Shown here: positions 33,958-43,041 of the stretch, one piece after another
How positions within the stretch are numbered: position 1 is the first letter of the stretch
How the letters are laid out: each line of letters begins with the position of its first letter
Source: an uncultured Lachnobacterium sp.
GTDB lineage: Bacteria; Bacillota; Clostridia; Lachnospirales; Lachnospiraceae
Length of the DNA: 52,845 nt
NCBI GenBank assembly: GCA_937889225.1
Contig: CALAST010000085.1
Coordinates: 1 to 52,845 of the forward strand
Reading direction: 5' to 3'
Notes under the pieces: generated by a model
What the model was told of the DNA's origin: nothing
The model's database searches: none
What the model saw: only the letters and a program-made list of their open reading frames with translations
Position numbers and translations under genes: made by a program

Positions 33958-35049
33958 ATGGAAAAAATTATTTTAACAGGAGACCGACCAACCGGACGTT
34001 TACATGTAGGTCATTATGTAGGTTCTCTTAGAAGACGTGTACAGTTACAGAATTCAGGAGAATTCGATAAAATATTCATTATGATTGCAGATGCACAGGC
34101 ACTTACCGACAATTTCGAAAATCCGGAAAAAGTACGTCAAAACATCATTGAAGTAGCACTTGATTACTTATCTTGTGGACTTGACCCTGCAAAATCTACA
34201 TTATTTATTCAGTCACAGATTCCGGAATTAACAGAGCTTACGTTCTTTTATTCCAACTTAGTTACGGTATCTCGTTTACAGAGAAACCCAACCGTAAAAA
34301 CAGAAATTAAAATGCGTAATTTTGAAACCAGTATTCCGGTTGGATTTTTCACGTATCCAATCAGTCAAGCAGCAGATATTACAGCATTTAAAGCAACGCT
34401 CGTACCGGTTGGGGAAGACCAGCTTCCAATGATTGAGCAAACCAGAGAAATCGTGCGTAAGTTTAACTCTATTTATGGAGATACTTTAGTGGAACCGGAA
34501 GTATTATTGCCGGAAAATCAGGCATGTTGTCGCTTACCGGGTATAGATGGAAAACAGAAAATGAGTAAATCATTAGGAAACTGTATTTACCTTTCCGATA
34601 CGGAAAAAGATGTAAAAACAAAGGTAATGAGCATGTACACCGACCCAACGCATATTCAAATTTCTGACCCGGGACATGTAGAAGGAAACTGTGTATTTAC
34701 TTATTTAGATGCATTTAGCAATGATGGTCATTTTGCAGAATATCTTCCGGAATATGCAAACTTAGACGAATTAAAAGCACATTACACAAGAGGTGGTCTT
34801 GGTGATGTAAAAATTAAAAAGTTCTTAAATAGCGTATTGCAGGAAGAACTTGCTCCGATTCGTGCAAGAAGGGCAGAATTTGAAAAAGATATTCCAATGG
34901 TGTATGATATTTTAAAGAAAGGCAGCGAAGCCGCAAGAGAAAAAGCTGCTGCGACCATGGAAGAAGTAAAACGTGCAATGCAGATTAATTACTTTGATGA
35001 TGCGGAGCTCATTCGTATGCAGAGTGAAAAATATAGCAAAGCAGAATAA
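33958..35049 (+). CDS. trpS: Tryptophan--tRNA ligase
   Basis: The 363-residue class I aminoacyl-tRNA synthetase has the HIGH-type motif HVGHY (H16-Y20) and KMSKS at residues 201-205. TrpRS features include DAQALTDNF, PVGEDQLPMIEQTREI and an opening ILTGDRPTGRLHVGHY. It charges tRNA-Trp with tryptophan. It is somewhat longer than the compact Bacillus enzyme (about 330). The ribosome site AGGAGGTTACAGGAG precedes ATG 33958. I searched the 255-base upstream gap for a T-box leader and saw only a short hairpin TGTTCA/TGAACA just before the gene, so tryptophan control by T-box is not supported. Confidence 0.95.
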   Translation: MEKIILTGDRPTGRLHVGHYVGSLRRRVQLQNSGEFDKIFIMIADAQALTDNFENPEKVRQNIIEVALDYLSCGLDPAKSTLFIQSQIPELTELTFFYSNLVTVSRLQRNPTVKTEIKMRNFETSIPVGFFTYPISQAADITAFKATLVPVGEDQLPMIEQTREIVRKFNSIYGDTLVEPEVLLPENQACCRLPGIDGKQKMSKSLGNCIYLSDTEKDVKTKVMSMYTDPTHIQISDPGHVEGNCVFTYLDAFSNDGHFAEYLPEYANLDELKAHYTRGGLGDVKIKKFLNSVLQEELAPIRARRAEFEKDIPMVYDILKKGSEAAREKAAATMEEVKRAMQINYFDDAELIRMQSEKYSKAE

Positions 35050-35129
35050 TTGAAAGATATAAGAATATTCCGATGGACAGCAATATTAAAAATAAAGTAT
35101 AAGAGAGAACATAGGAAGCGAGGAACATT

Positions 35130-36071
35130 ATGGTTAAGTATTACAGAACAGACGACCGAATGATCCGTGAAGTGGATAGATTAGATAGTGGCGTATGGGC
35201 ATATATGGTAAGTCCTACAACAGAAGAAGCGCAGAGCATTGCAGAAATATTGGATGTGGATTTAGGAGATATCTTTGCCGCAGCCGATAAAGAAGAAAGT
35301 GCCCGTATTGAATTGGAAGATGGCTATACACTTATCCTTGTAGACGTTCCATCTTTAGAGGTACGACACGAAAAAGCCAGCTATACCACAATTCCGCTTG
35401 GAATTATCCTTACACAGGATGAAATTGTAACGGTTTGCACGGAACATCTTCCAGTTTTGGATGTTTTCGTCAACAGTCGTGTAAAAGAATTTAGTACAAA
35501 AAAGAAACTGCGTTTTGTATACCAGATTTTGTATCGTGTTTCTGTTTTATACCAAAATGCACTTCGGACCATTGACAAAAAACGTACGGAGATTGAAGAA
35601 CGAGTTGGCAATGATACAAGAGAAGACGATTTGATTGCTCTGCATGAGCTTGAATCCACGCTTGTATACTTTGCCACATCACTTAGAGCAAACTCTGTGG
35701 TATTAGACCGTCTGACAAGATACAAAAGGCTTGAGCAGTACCCGGAAGATAAAGAATTATTAGACGATGTGATTGTCGAAAACAAGCAGGCTATCGAAAT
35801 GACCGGAATTTATCGTGATATTATAAACGGTACAAGAGAATTGATGTCATCGGTGATTGACAACCGATTAAATAATGTAATGAAAAGTTTAACGGTCATT
35901 ACATTAATTATGGCGATTCCAACTGTTATATCGGGATTATACGGTATGAATGTAAATGTAGAAAGCATGCCACTTGCAGATTCACCCATTGCATTTTTAT
36001 TGATTTCGGTATTTATATTGGTTGTATGTATTATCCTTATGATATATTTAAAGAAGAAAAAAGTATTATAA
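35130..36071 (+). CDS. corA: CorA-family magnesium/divalent cation transporter
   Basis: The 313-residue protein has a long N-terminal cytosolic domain (1-250) with coiled-coil stretches and two C-terminal membrane helices. The selectivity motif is YGMNV (G272-M273-N274) at the end of helix 1, followed by a short loop and a second helix (about 288-306) with a lysine-rich tail, exactly the CorA layout. It forms a pentameric Mg2+ (or Co2+/Ni2+) channel in family members. It is transcribed in the same direction as trpS, 80 bases apart, and ends in a strong terminator. No M-box riboswitch is seen upstream. Confidence 0.95.
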   Translation: MVKYYRTDDRMIREVDRLDSGVWAYMVSPTTEEAQSIAEILDVDLGDIFAAADKEESARIELEDGYTLILVDVPSLEVRHEKASYTTIPLGIILTQDEIVTVCTEHLPVLDVFVNSRVKEFSTKKKLRFVYQILYRVSVLYQNALRTIDKKRTEIEERVGNDTREDDLIALHELESTLVYFATSLRANSVVLDRLTRYKRLEQYPEDKELLDDVIVENKQAIEMTGIYRDIINGTRELMSSVIDNRLNNVMKSLTVITLIMAIPTVISGLYGMNVNVESMPLADSPIAFLLISVFILVVCIILMIYLKKKKVL

Positions 36072-36080
36072 TAAATGAAA

Positions 36081-36127
36081 AAGAATTGTTACACAAATGG
36101 ATATGTGTAGTAATTCTTTTTTTTGTG
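36081..36127 (+). terminator. Terminator after the CorA gene
   Basis: AAGAATT-G-TTACACA pairs with TGTGTA-G-TAATTCTT, with a loop of about 8 bases, and eight T follow. Both arms start in runs of A and T. Confidence 0.85.
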
Positions 36128-36468
36128 TTGTTATCTGTTTTTTAGACCATATTTTTTGTCATATGTATGTTAACATGGCTTCCATAAAAGTATGGAACCA
36201 AAAGACTGGAAAAAACTTTTGGATTTTGAGTTAACACATCGGGAAATTTCGTTTGCTTTATGATAAGTTGCACTTTAAAAGAAATATGACGGAAGAATCA
36301 TGTTTCCTCTTGCTGTTTGTATATAGTAGTTAAAAAATAAGCAAGTTTTTTGGAAATATGAATATTGACAAAAATAATTTTTTCTTTTTAAAAAATGCTT
36401 AAAGCATTGAAAAATATGCTAAAAGATGATAATATAATAAAATCAAAATCATATAAGGGAGGCAAAAT
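36128..36468 (+). other. Intergenic region before surface protein 1: tandem hairpins and AT-rich promoter region
   Basis: No gene is seen. TCCATA-AAAG-TATGGA (36181-36196) and CCAAAAG...CTTTTGG (36198-36222) form two adjacent hairpins between two GTTAACA-type boxes. Downstream, TTGACA (36365-36370), an inverted repeat AATGC-TTAAA-GCATT (36394-36408), TTGAAA (36407-36412) and TATAAT (36433-36438) are present, but no pair has ideal 17-base spacing. AAGGGAGG gives the ribosome site before ATG 36469. The hairpins could be a cis-acting RNA or remnants; I cannot tell which. Confidence 0.4.
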
Positions 36469-39090
36469 ATGAGAAAGAAAAACAAAATGAAAAAACAGAT
36501 GTTCAAGCGGATATCGGCATTTATGTTAGCTGCAACATTATGCATATCGGCTTGTCCAACATCTGTCATGGCAGAGGAAAGTCCGTCGGTGGACAATAAC
36601 ATCATTAAAAATGATGAGAACGGTATTCCGGACAAGGTATTATATGACTACCTTTTAGAAAACGGTGATGGAACAGTAGATGGAAACAAAGACGGAAAAC
36701 TTTCCATTGAAGAAGGCGAAAAGATTGCTTGGCTTCAGATTTATCTTGAAGGTGAACAAGATAAAGTTGAAAGTTTTAAGAACTTATCAAAATATGCTCC
36801 AAATATTAGACAATTAACGTATGCTGATTGGCGTTCAGAAGAAATTAAAGAGGCAGACGCAATAACATTAAAAAAGAATGATTTGGAAGAAATTGCAGCT
36901 TTGTCAGCACTTGGAATGTTGCGTATTTGTGATATGAGTTTGGAAGATACAAGTGTTCTTTCAGAAGTAAATACGTTGGAAGTATTAGAATTCGAAGATT
37001 GTTCTATTCCGAGTTTGGATTTTTTAAATGAAGAAAATTATTCACAATTGTATTATTTAAATTTAGATGATACTTCAGTTGAAAAAATACCGGATGCAGT
37101 TTCTTCTATGAAAGATATGTATTATCTTAATCTACGGAATTGTGGTGTCAAAGAACTTCCGGACATGACAGATTTTAAAGAATTGAAAGCAGGTTCTTTA
37201 GTATTGGATGGAAATCTTTTAACAGCAGAAGAATTAAGAGCAAAATTACCGGTTCAAATTACAGATGAACAAATTACAAAAATTGCAGAAGAACAAAAAC
37301 AGGAAGTGGAATGTACACTTTCCGTAGATGCAACGGAAATCCAATATGGAGATACCGTTAAAGCAACCATAATTATTAAAAATGTAGGAATGCCTGTGGA
37401 AAATCTGTATGTAGAAGTAAGAGAAAATGGAAAACCTTATTTCCCAACAACAGATGTTGATAAAACAACAGAAAACGGCATTTATATGGAATCTCTTGCA
37501 TATGGAGAAAGTAAAACACTTACCTATGAAATAACAATGAAAGACCTACGAAATAAAATGTATTTGAATGTAGGTGTAAAAACAGAAGATTATTCCATAA
37601 ATTGGAGTGATTACAAAGAAATTTCCGTAGAACTCCCAAAAGCACCAGAGATTGATGGTGATACACAAGAACCGGAAACAGAGGGTGATACCGAAAACAA
37701 TGATGATGCATTCGATGTTAAAATCAAAGATATCAAAGTTTCCAACAAAGACGTTGTATTAACTGATGATAACCGCTATGAAAACGTTACGATTACGGTT
37801 TCTTTGGAAGGCGAAGATGTAGCATCTATTCCGGAGAATGGTCGTTTCTATATTTATATACAGAAAAAAGATGCAAAAGATACTGACAGTGTATACAGTC
37901 TTAACACCATTTATAATGCACAGAAAAAGCAGATTGAAGGTACACTTCTAGTTTCAGGTCATTTATTATCTACTGATTATGTAGTAACAACTGTTTATAT
38001 TTCCGATGCAGATGGTTATTTAACGAATCTTATCAATTCCTATACAGGAGATAAAACCGCATTCCGTGTTACGAAAAAAACAACAGACCAAGAAGCACCT
38101 GTTATCAATGCAGTTCAAGTTTTTGTAAATGATACCTTACAGAAAACAGGAACTATCACTTTGAAAAAAGGTGATGTGATTACCGTACGTGCAGACGTAG
38201 ATGATAAAAATAAAGTAAGTGGTATTTTTTTACTTATGGGTAAAGATTATACATATTTCTCTGGTCAAATGAATCCGAGTGCATACGACTTAGAAGGTAA
38301 GTTGACATGTAATGGTACAACCGTTCCGGAAGGAACATTTAGTCTCTATTATGTAGGTGCAAGTGATTGGTATGGCAACCAGAAAATTTGTTATGAGGAC
38401 GAATTGGTTAACCTTTTTAAAGAAGTAAAACCAAATCCACAGAACGCAGTTTTATTGAAAAATCAGGATACCGTAAAAGGATTAGACAATATCAAAGCAA
38501 ACCTTGCAGAATTGATTGAAATGGAAGGTGCGGTAGACGAAACTGCAAAAACAGCAATTAAAGCAGCTCTTGAAGCAGGTAAGGAAGTTACTCCGGAAAT
38601 TTCCGTAAGCAGTGTTCCGGCAACTTCTATCGAAAGCGATGTAAGAGCAAACGTACAGGCAAAAGCAGATGAAGTTTTTGGAGCAAATACAAAAGTAGCA
38701 TACTTGGATATTTCCTTGAATTTATTAGTTGATGGCAGTTCATATGGATTAAATCAATTAAAAGAGCCAATTTCCATTACCGTAACACTTCCGGAAGAAT
38801 TAAAAGGTGACTATAATTACAAAGTCATCCGTAGCCATAAAAAAGCAGAGGGAACAACAGAAACAGAAGTCCTTGACGCAGTAAAAAATGCAGATGGAAC
38901 TATCACATTCAAGACAGACCGTTTCTCTACATACGCAATTGCATACAGCACAAATGAAGCAAAAGGCACAAATGGTACAACCGGAACAAAAGCACCGGGT
39001 ACAGGCGACATGAATGTAGCAATTCTTTATCTTACATTAGCAGCAGCTGTAGTTGCATGTGCGACTTTTGAAAAAAAACGCAGAGCGTAG
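36469..39090 (+). CDS. Sortase-type cell-surface protein 1 (leucine-rich repeats, repeated beta domains)
   Basis: The 873-residue protein has a signal peptide (cleavage after VMA, about residue 35), then a calcium-loop-like DGNKDGKLSIEEGEK segment (about 67-82), leucine-rich repeat units (about 110-250, such as YYLNLRNCGVKELPDM), then several beta-sandwich-like domains. Near the C-terminus is a domain with LKGDYNYKVIRSH and a KNADGTITFKTDRFSTYAI block. It ends with APGTGD, a hydrophobic helix and KKRR, which fits a sortase signal of the xPxTG type. It is exported and anchored to the wall, perhaps in adhesion or protein binding. It is a paralogue of the protein at 44075. Confidence 0.8.
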   Translation: MRKKNKMKKQMFKRISAFMLAATLCISACPTSVMAEESPSVDNNIIKNDENGIPDKVLYDYLLENGDGTVDGNKDGKLSIEEGEKIAWLQIYLEGEQDKVESFKNLSKYAPNIRQLTYADWRSEEIKEADAITLKKNDLEEIAALSALGMLRICDMSLEDTSVLSEVNTLEVLEFEDCSIPSLDFLNEENYSQLYYLNLDDTSVEKIPDAVSSMKDMYYLNLRNCGVKELPDMTDFKELKAGSLVLDGNLLTAEELRAKLPVQITDEQITKIAEEQKQEVECTLSVDATEIQYGDTVKATIIIKNVGMPVENLYVEVRENGKPYFPTTDVDKTTENGIYMESLAYGESKTLTYEITMKDLRNKMYLNVGVKTEDYSINWSDYKEISVELPKAPEIDGDTQEPETEGDTENNDDAFDVKIKDIKVSNKDVVLTDDNRYENVTITVSLEGEDVASIPENGRFYIYIQKKDAKDTDSVYSLNTIYNAQKKQIEGTLLVSGHLLSTDYVVTTVYISDADGYLTNLINSYTGDKTAFRVTKKTTDQEAPVINAVQVFVNDTLQKTGTITLKKGDVITVRADVDDKNKVSGIFLLMGKDYTYFSGQMNPSAYDLEGKLTCNGTTVPEGTFSLYYVGASDWYGNQKICYEDELVNLFKEVKPNPQNAVLLKNQDTVKGLDNIKANLAELIEMEGAVDETAKTAIKAALEAGKEVTPEISVSSVPATSIESDVRANVQAKADEVFGANTKVAYLDISLNLLVDGSSYGLNQLKEPISITVTLPEELKGDYNYKVIRSHKKAEGTTETEVLDAVKNADGTITFKTDRFSTYAIAYSTNEAKGTNGTTGTKAPGTGDMNVAILYLTLAAAVVACATFEKKRRA

Positions 39091-39158
39091 ATAAAAAATA
39101 GTAACAGTTTAGATATGTAAGTTTGATTTGGCTGTTACAAAAAATATAAAAATAATTT

Positions 39159-39187
39159 CCCTACTTCCAAATAAATAGGAAGTAGGG
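39159..39187. terminator. Strong hairpin between surface protein 1 and the lipoprotein gene
   Basis: CCCTACTTCC (39159-39168) and GGAAGTAGGG (39178-39187) form a perfect 10-base stem. There is no T-run on the plus strand but there is one on the minus side (AAATTATTTTT). An additional GTAACAG/CTGTTAC pair lies just upstream. It probably ends the upstream transcript or caps its 3' end. Confidence 0.5.
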
Positions 39188-39261
39188 GAGTTGTTACAAA
39201 AATTATATGATAAAGTAGAATAGTAACGCAAATAGATAGGAGTTAAGAAAGAGGTAGAACA

Positions 39262-40032
39262 ATGAAACATAATTTTTTGAAAAAAAGCCGTTATTTAGCA
39301 GTAGGAGTATTAGCAGCATTGGCATTAACCGCATGTGGTGGTGGAAGTAACAATGATACACAAAGCAATGCAGGAACCAAGCAAGAGGCAGGAACTAAGG
39401 AAGAAGCAAAGGGTTTAAGCGTAGTATCTAAATTGATTATGTATAATTCACAAGATGGAAGTGTTGTGGCAACACAGAAATTTGAATATGATGCAGAAGG
39501 AAATCAGATTAAATCCATAGCTGTTTTACCGGATGGTACGGAAAAAGTTTATGAAATTAAAAGAGAATATGATGCAGACGGCAACGTTGTAAAACAGATT
39601 ACAGTAGATGCAGAAGGCAATGAAACATCCGTACAGGAAAAAGAATATAATGCAGATGGAACTGTTACAACAAAATCATACAGTATAGGTAAGCTTTCAA
39701 ATGAAAGTGTAGCGAATGAAGACGGACAAACCATCAGCAGTATTTCTTATAATATAAGTACAGGAGAAGTTGCTTCAGAAACAAAGTATACCTATGGTTC
39801 TAATGGTCATGTATCCAAACGGGAAACTACTTCAAATGGTACAACTACTGTAATAACTAATGAATATGAAGAAAAAGACGGATTAGTAGTAAGCTCTAAA
39901 GCTATGGCCAATGGTGCAGAAGTTAGTCACACAGAATATGAATATGACGCAGATGGAAATAAAACAAAAGAAAAAACATATAGTGGAGATACACTTACTC
40001 AGGAATTGGAATATATTACCATTGAAAAATAA
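39262..40032 (+). CDS. Lipoprotein with YD/RHS-like repeats
   Basis: The 256-residue protein starts with a lipoprotein signal peptide and lipobox LTAC (C25), followed by GGG and a polar linker to about residue 50. From there to the end it carries tandem short units of the form YDADGNxxKxxxxDxDGT: FEYDAEGNQIKS, REYDADGNVVKQ, KEYNADGTVTTK and EYDADGNKTKEK. This is the style of YD/RHS repeat proteins, but only a handful of units are present and no toxin tip follows. It is predicted to be a cell-surface binding protein. Alternatively it is a simple repeat lipoprotein of unknown role. GAAAGAGG precedes ATG 39262. Confidence 0.8.
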   Translation: MKHNFLKKSRYLAVGVLAALALTACGGGSNNDTQSNAGTKQEAGTKEEAKGLSVVSKLIMYNSQDGSVVATQKFEYDAEGNQIKSIAVLPDGTEKVYEIKREYDADGNVVKQITVDAEGNETSVQEKEYNADGTVTTKSYSIGKLSNESVANEDGQTISSISYNISTGEVASETKYTYGSNGHVSKRETTSNGTTTVITNEYEEKDGLVVSSKAMANGAEVSHTEYEYDADGNKTKEKTYSGDTLTQELEYITIEK

Positions 40033-40056
40033 AAAAATATAGCAAACACATTTTTG

Positions 40057-40092
40057 CACACATGGATTAGCGATAGTCCATGTGTGTTTTTT
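40057..40092 (+). terminator. Repeated terminator, copy T1
   Basis: CACACATGGA (40057-40066) pairs with TCCATGTGTG (40077-40086) and six T follow. The loop starts TTAG, which is shared by all copies. It ends the lipoprotein gene. Confidence 0.9.
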
Positions 40093-40271
40093 ATCATTCT
40101 AATCTACAAGCAATAATAAGTTATTTTCACAATAGCGGGAAAAGTTATCCTTTTATTTTACCCAGTATCATAGAAAATAAAATTTTTGTATTTGCATACG
40201 ATTTATGATAAACTCTTATTATCATTAAGAAATAAAATAAAACGATATATCATTTTAATAAAGGAGAATTT

Positions 40272-41987
40272 ATGCGAACGGTAGCAATCGGCATACAAAA
40301 TTTTGATAAACTGATAGAAAATAACTATTTTTATATTGATAAAACGCATTTTATAAAAGAATGGTGGGAAAGCGGAGATGATGTTACACTCATTACCCGT
40401 CCCCGTCGTTTTGGCAAAACTTTAAATATGAGTATGCTGGAAGTATTTTTTTCCATCAAGTATGCAAATCGAGGAGAATTGTTCGAGGGACTTTCCATTT
40501 GGAAAGAAGAAACCTATCGAAACCTACAAGGCACGTATCCGGTTATCAGCGTATCGTTTGCAGGGGTAAAAGAAAATACGTATAGCACTACAGAACAACG
40601 TATTTATGAAATTTTACAAAATATATATATGCAGTTTGCTTTTTTAAAAGAAAGTGACGTACTGCTTGAAGCAGAGAAAAAAGAGTTTGAACGTATTTTA
40701 ACAGGGGACATGGATAGAATTAATGCTACATCAGCGTTACATCAGCTCTCTAAGTATTTGTATCATTATTATGGAAAAAAAGCAATTATTCTGTTAGATG
40801 AATATGATACACCTATGCAGGAAGCGTATGTAAATGGTTTTTGGGACGAATTGGTAGGTTTTACAAGAAGTTTATTTAATATTACCTTTAAAACCAATCC
40901 ATATTTGGAACGAGCCGTAATGACAGGAATTACAAGAGTGAGTAAGGAATCTATTTTTTCGGATTTGAATCATTTGGAGGTAGTTACGACTACAGCAGAG
41001 AAATATGCTACTGCATTTGGCTTTACCGAAGAAGAAGTATTTCAGGAATTAGACAGATGTGGTTTAGGAGAGGAAAAAGAACACGTAAAATTTTGGTATA
41101 ACGGTTTTATTTTTGGAAATCAGAAAGATATTTATAATCCATGGTCTATTTTACATTTTTTAGATAAGAAAAAATTAACACCTTATTGGGTAAACACCAG
41201 TAGTAACAGTTTGGTAGGAAAATTAATACGAGAAGGAAATAAAGCAATTAAGGAGACCTTTGAGAAGTTGTTAAAAGGCGAAACGATTTGCTGTGCGATT
41301 GACGAACAGATAGTCTATAATCAATTGGGTAACAATGAAGAAGCGATTTGGAGTTTACTTGTTGCAAGCGGTTATTTAAAAGTCATCAGCTATGAAAAGG
41401 AAGAAGAAGTGGGAGATGTAGAAGCACAATACGAACTGGCATTGACCAATTATGAAGTAAAACGAATGTTTTACAGCATGGTACGAGGCTGGTTTTCGCC
41501 TGTAAAGGTAGAATACAATGATTTTATCAAAGCTATGTTTACTGGTAATGTAGAAGAAATGAATTTTTATATGAATCGTATCACAAAAAACATCTTCAGT
41601 TATTTTGACACCGGAAAAACACCCTCTGATGCAGAACCGGAACGTTTTTATCATGGATTTGTACTAGGACTTTTGGCGGATTTATCCAAAGAATATATCG
41701 TAACTTCCAATCGTGAAAGCGGATTTGGAAGATATGATGTCATGATAGAACCAAAAGACATCACAAAAACAGCAGTGATTTTAGAATTTAAAGTAAGAAA
41801 CCCAAGAAAAGAAGCTACATTGGAAGAAACGGTCGAAGTTGCGTTAAAGCAAATTGAAGAAAAACAATATGAAGCGACTCTTTTAGAACGAGGCATTTTA
41901 CTACAGCAAATTTATAAATATGGATTTGCATTTGAAGGGAAAAATGTATGCATTGGTTGTTTAGCGGATGGAATACATTATTATTAA
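40272..41987 (+). CDS. AAA-ATPase-like protein with C-terminal PD-(D/E)XK nuclease domain
   Basis: The 571-residue protein is of the DUF1703-type AAA_ATPase-like plus PD-(D/E)XK family that is abundant in gut anaerobes. The N-terminus has FYIDKTHFIKEWW followed by LITRPRRFGKTLNMSML (P-loop near residues 43-52), then IILLDEYDTPMQEAY as Walker B. A wHTH-like middle leads to a C-terminal nuclease fold with GFGRYDVMI (D near 490) and AVILEFKVR (E and K near 505). Roles are unproven; candidates are defence, mobile-element control or signalling. It is a single gene between two repeated terminators. The ribosome site AAAGGAGAA precedes ATG 40272. Confidence 0.85.
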   Translation: MRTVAIGIQNFDKLIENNYFYIDKTHFIKEWWESGDDVTLITRPRRFGKTLNMSMLEVFFSIKYANRGELFEGLSIWKEETYRNLQGTYPVISVSFAGVKENTYSTTEQRIYEILQNIYMQFAFLKESDVLLEAEKKEFERILTGDMDRINATSALHQLSKYLYHYYGKKAIILLDEYDTPMQEAYVNGFWDELVGFTRSLFNITFKTNPYLERAVMTGITRVSKESIFSDLNHLEVVTTTAEKYATAFGFTEEEVFQELDRCGLGEEKEHVKFWYNGFIFGNQKDIYNPWSILHFLDKKKLTPYWVNTSSNSLVGKLIREGNKAIKETFEKLLKGETICCAIDEQIVYNQLGNNEEAIWSLLVASGYLKVISYEKEEEVGDVEAQYELALTNYEVKRMFYSMVRGWFSPVKVEYNDFIKAMFTGNVEEMNFYMNRITKNIFSYFDTGKTPSDAEPERFYHGFVLGLLADLSKEYIVTSNRESGFGRYDVMIEPKDITKTAVILEFKVRNPRKEATLEETVEVALKQIEEKQYEATLLERGILLQQIYKYGFAFEGKNVCIGCLADGIHYY

Positions 41988-42009
41988 GAAATAAAGATAG
42001 AAAATTTAT

Positions 42010-42043
42010 CACACATGGATTAGAGATAGTCCATGTGTGTTTT
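42010..42043 (+). terminator. Repeated terminator, copy T2
   Basis: CACACATGGA (42010-42019) pairs with TCCATGTGTG (42030-42039) and TTTTG follows. It ends the AAA/nuclease gene. Confidence 0.85.
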
Positions 42044-42128
42044 GTTTCATATAGAAGATATTTGCAAGAAAATGAACTTAGAGTTATAATGGCATAAATG
42101 CATTAGATGTATTAAGAAAGGAAATTTT

Positions 42129-42578
42129 ATGATAAATATAATTACAAATAGGAATCATAAATCGTGTGACTATTATTTTAGTGATTGTGAAGCATTTTTT
42201 AAAGCTAAAATACATTCAAAATTTTTTACAGAAGATGATATAATGGCAATGAAACAGATTGATAATGCTATTTTATTGGATGAAACTTCCGGAACAATTC
42301 AAACAGATTTTGGTGTTACTTATTTAGATAATTTATCGTCAGGTTGTAAAGCAGTTTTGACTTTTTTATATATCATTCGAAATAAAGAGGACTATAATGG
42401 AAAAATTATTTTAGATGTAACAGAATGTGGAGCAAATGCTTTAGATATACTATTTAATTTTGCAGAGCAATATAACGATATGGATATTACTTTTTTATTA
42501 AGGCATAAAAATAATTTGTTTAAATGTAAAAGTCATGATTATATAGTGGATGGAAAAAGAAAAAAGAAATTATTTTAG
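42129..42578 (+). CDS. DUF4869-like protein, gene 1 of a three-gene cassette
   Basis: The 149-residue soluble protein has an N-terminal acidic region with FFTEDDIMAMKQID, then a block GVTYLDNLSSGCKAVLTFLY and TECGANALDILFNFAEQY before TFLLRHK. The wording (LSSGCKA, then T..CGANAL, then ..T..LRH) resembles the DUF4869 family, which I recall from gut Firmicutes, but I am not sure. No catalytic motif is evident. It opens a tightly packed cassette: the next gene follows after 13 bases, and the third after 3. AGAAAGG precedes ATG 42129. GC content is visibly lower than in the neighbouring genes, which hints at transfer. Confidence 0.45.
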   Translation: MINIITNRNHKSCDYYFSDCEAFFKAKIHSKFFTEDDIMAMKQIDNAILLDETSGTIQTDFGVTYLDNLSSGCKAVLTFLYIIRNKEDYNGKIILDVTECGANALDILFNFAEQYNDMDITFLLRHKNNLFKCKSHDYIVDGKRKKKLF

Positions 42579-42591
42579 ATGGTGATAGGAA

Positions 42592-43038
42592 ATGAATATA
42601 AAAAAAATGTATGATTATGCTACGAATATTCTGGAATTTACCAGAAAAGACGGTAAGAAATACTATCTTGAGCTACGTGGTAAAATTACAATCATAGATG
42701 GAAATAGCGGTACAGGTAAAACCCTTTTGGCAAATGAGATTTATTATTTAAAGAAAAATGATAAACGATTAACAGGAATAGATGCAGATAATATTAGTTT
42801 AATAACGTCTAATGAAGATAGTATCACAGATGAGGAGGTATTATATATTTTAGATAGAGCTGATATGTTTTTGGATAATGAAATGTGTGATAGAATATGT
42901 GATTGTTCAAAGGCACGTTTTTTAATTTTTGCGAGAGGCTCTTATAATCTTGGAGTATCACCAAATCATTTTGGGGAGTTTCAAAAAAAGGAAGATGTCA
43001 TTCATATTGTCTATGATTTTAATGAAAAATGGTGGTAA
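42592..43038 (+). CDS. Small P-loop NTPase, gene 2 of the cassette
   Basis: The 148-residue protein is essentially a P-loop with little else. ELRGKITIIDGNSGTGKTLL carries Walker A (GNSGTGKT, near residues 37-44) and YILDRADMFLDNEMCDRI could supply Walker B (D near 91-92). RFLIFARGSYNLGV near 115 resembles a sensor strand. It is too short for an SMC- or AAA-type protein with extra domains. Its placement between a DUF4869-like gene and a TOPRIM-like gene suggests it is the switch or energy part of a small system. The start at 42592 has a GGTGATAGGA just upstream. Confidence 0.55.
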   Translation: MNIKKMYDYATNILEFTRKDGKKYYLELRGKITIIDGNSGTGKTLLANEIYYLKKNDKRLTGIDADNISLITSNEDSITDEEVLYILDRADMFLDNEMCDRICDCSKARFLIFARGSYNLGVSPNHFGEFQKKEDVIHIVYDFNEKWW

Positions 43039-43041
43039 TTT

